A DNA stretch of 6,239 nucleotides, taken from Fimbriimonadaceae bacterium (GTDB lineage: Bacteria > Armatimonadota > Fimbriimonadia > Fimbriimonadales > Fimbriimonadaceae). Below are positions 5,284-6,239 of this stretch, in pieces. Below the pieces are notes generated by a model. That model saw nothing but the letters and a program-made list of their open reading frames with translations. It did not search any database and was not told where the DNA came from. The position numbers and the translations under genes were made by a program. The stretch is taken from the NCBI GenBank assembly GCA_025451715.1, contig JANWJY010000076.1, positions 1 to 6,239 of the forward strand, given 5' to 3'. The number at the start of each line of letters is the position of its first letter. The stretch's first letter is position 1.

Positions 5284-6239
5284 TTAGTAGCCGGCGGTGA
5301 ACACGACGCGCATGACTTCCTGCGGGTCCGTGATTCCAGCGAGCACCTTTTCCAGGCCGTCCTCGCGGAGTTCCTTCATCCCGTTCGCCTTGGCTGCGGA
5401 TTTGATGTCTGCGACTGGCGCGCGGCGCACCACCATCTCCGCGATCTCCTGGTTGATCACCATCAGCTCGTGGAACCCGGTTCGGCCGCGATAGCCGGTC
5501 ATGCGGTTGTTGTCGTGCGGCACGCCGCGGAAGAGCTGGACCTTCTGGTCCGGATCCGTCACGTTAAAGCCGAAGCGGCGAAGGTCGATTGCGGGCACTT
5601 CATAGGATTCCTTGTGCTCCTTGTCGATCTGCCGCCCAAGTCTCTGCGCGAGGATGCCGATGACCGTTGCCGAGATCAGGTACGGCTCGACGCCCATGTC
5701 GATCATACGGATCGTTGCCGACGGCGCGTCGTTCGTGTGGAGCGTCGAAAGCACCAAGTGGCCCGTCAGCGAAGCTTCGATCGCGATCTCCGCAGTCTCA
5801 AGGTCGCGCATCTCACCGACCATGATGATGTCGGGGTCCTGTCGGAGGAAGGCGCGGAGGCCGGTGCCGAACGTAAGGCCGGCCTTCTTGTTGATCTGGA
5901 CCTGGGCGATGCCAGCAAGCTGGTACTCGATCGGGTCCTCGATCGTGATGATGTTCACCGCGATCGAGTTCAGCTTGTTGAGCACCGAGTACTGCGTGGT
6001 CGTCTTGCCCGAACCCGTCGGGCCCGTGCAGAGGAACATGCCGTTCGGCTGGCTGACCAGTTCCTCGAGCTTGGCCATGTTCTCTTGCGTGAAGCCCAGC
6101 TTCTGCAGGCCCACCATCGCGTTCCCCTTGTCGAGGATTCGCATGACGATCTTCTCGCCGTAGGGGCAAGGGATCGCGCTGACGCGAAGGTCGTACTCCT
6201 TGTCCTTGTTGCGGACCTCGATGCGGCCGTCCTGGGGGA
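5284..6239 (-). CDS. pilB: Type IV pilus assembly (extension) ATPase PilB, C-terminal part
   Basis: The reading frame is open at the right edge. Translation from 6237 gives 317 residues to the TAA at 5284-5286, so the N-terminal region (roughly 240 residues in the family) lies outside. The visible start, PQDGRIEV to RVSAIPCPYGEKIVMRILDK, is the end of the N2 domain. An ATG at 6142-6144 is internal, not the gene start. In fragment numbering the ATPase core has Walker A GPTGSGKTTT (72-81), the Asp box TIEDPIEY (98-105), Walker B with Glu142 (DPDIIMVGEMRD, 134-145), the His box STLHTND (164-170), and LAQRL followed later by TGYRGRTGFHEL. It should drive pilin polymerisation at the inner membrane as a hexamer docked on PilC. 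The tetracysteine zinc site normally between LAQRL and GYRGRTG is absent, although the flanks align well. GspE of a type II secretion system is the alternative, but the adjoining pilT favours PilB. Confidence 0.94.
   Translation of the reverse strand, partial: PQDGRIEVRNKDKEYDLRVSAIPCPYGEKIVMRILDKGNAMVGLQKLGFTQENMAKLEELVSQPNGMFLCTGPTGSGKTTTQYSVLNKLNSIAVNIITIEDPIEYQLAGIAQVQINKKAGLTFGTGLRAFLRQDPDIIMVGEMRDLETAEIAIEASLTGHLVLSTLHTNDAPSATIRMIDMGVEPYLISATVIGILAQRLGRQIDKEHKESYEVPAIDLRRFGFNVTDPDQKVQLFRGVPHDNNRMTGYRGRTGFHELMVINQEIAEMVVRRAPVADIKSAAKANGMKELREDGLEKVLAGITDPQEVMRVVFTAGY

Noticed and set aside
4009..6239. Type II secretion (GspE/GspF) instead of a pilus
   Set aside because: The AIRNLIRE signature of PilT, a retraction motor not used by type II secretion, together with PilT-PilC coupling, makes a type IV pilus the better call.

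Overview
The window is a compact, single-strand type IV pilus (T4P) assembly cluster. All six genes lie on the minus strand and are transcribed right to left: pilB (3' part only, cut by the right edge), pilT, pilC, pilD, a prepilin with a long extracellular domain, and a second PilV-like prepilin (5' part only, cut by the left edge). Coding density is very high, no stretch over about 110 bases lacks a gene, and the plus strand carries no credible gene. I see no tRNA, rRNA, CRISPR array, insertion sequence or phage gene.

The organism is a GC-rich bacterium. The prepilin N-terminus (AFTLIELLVVIAII, then FPVYSKAKDSA) and the companion prepilin (GTSLIEILVVIVVFLVGILA) resemble pilin families I associate with Armatimonadota, perhaps Fimbriimonadia. 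That is an inference from motif style, not a search result.

Layout: 5284-6239 encodes the catalytic half of the extension ATPase PilB. 4009-5223 encodes the retraction ATPase PilT, whose last codons contain the ribosome binding site of pilC (2773-4005), the inner-membrane platform protein. A perfect GC-rich hairpin (2728-2753) separates pilC from pilD, the prepilin peptidase/methylase (1601 to about 2662). A prepilin with an embedded calcium-loop-like motif (672-1541) and a PilV-like prepilin (1-626) follow.

Together the genes cover most of the pilus cycle: PilD processes the prepilins, PilC anchors the motors, PilB powers extension and PilT powers retraction. The alignment proteins PilMNO and the secretin PilQ are not in the window. 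The core system is well known. The unusual points are loss of the PilB zinc tetracysteine, an insertion of about 65-70 residues near the C-terminus of PilD, an EF-hand/dockerin-like loop in the first prepilin, and uncertain start sites with RNA hairpins near pilD and the prepilin.
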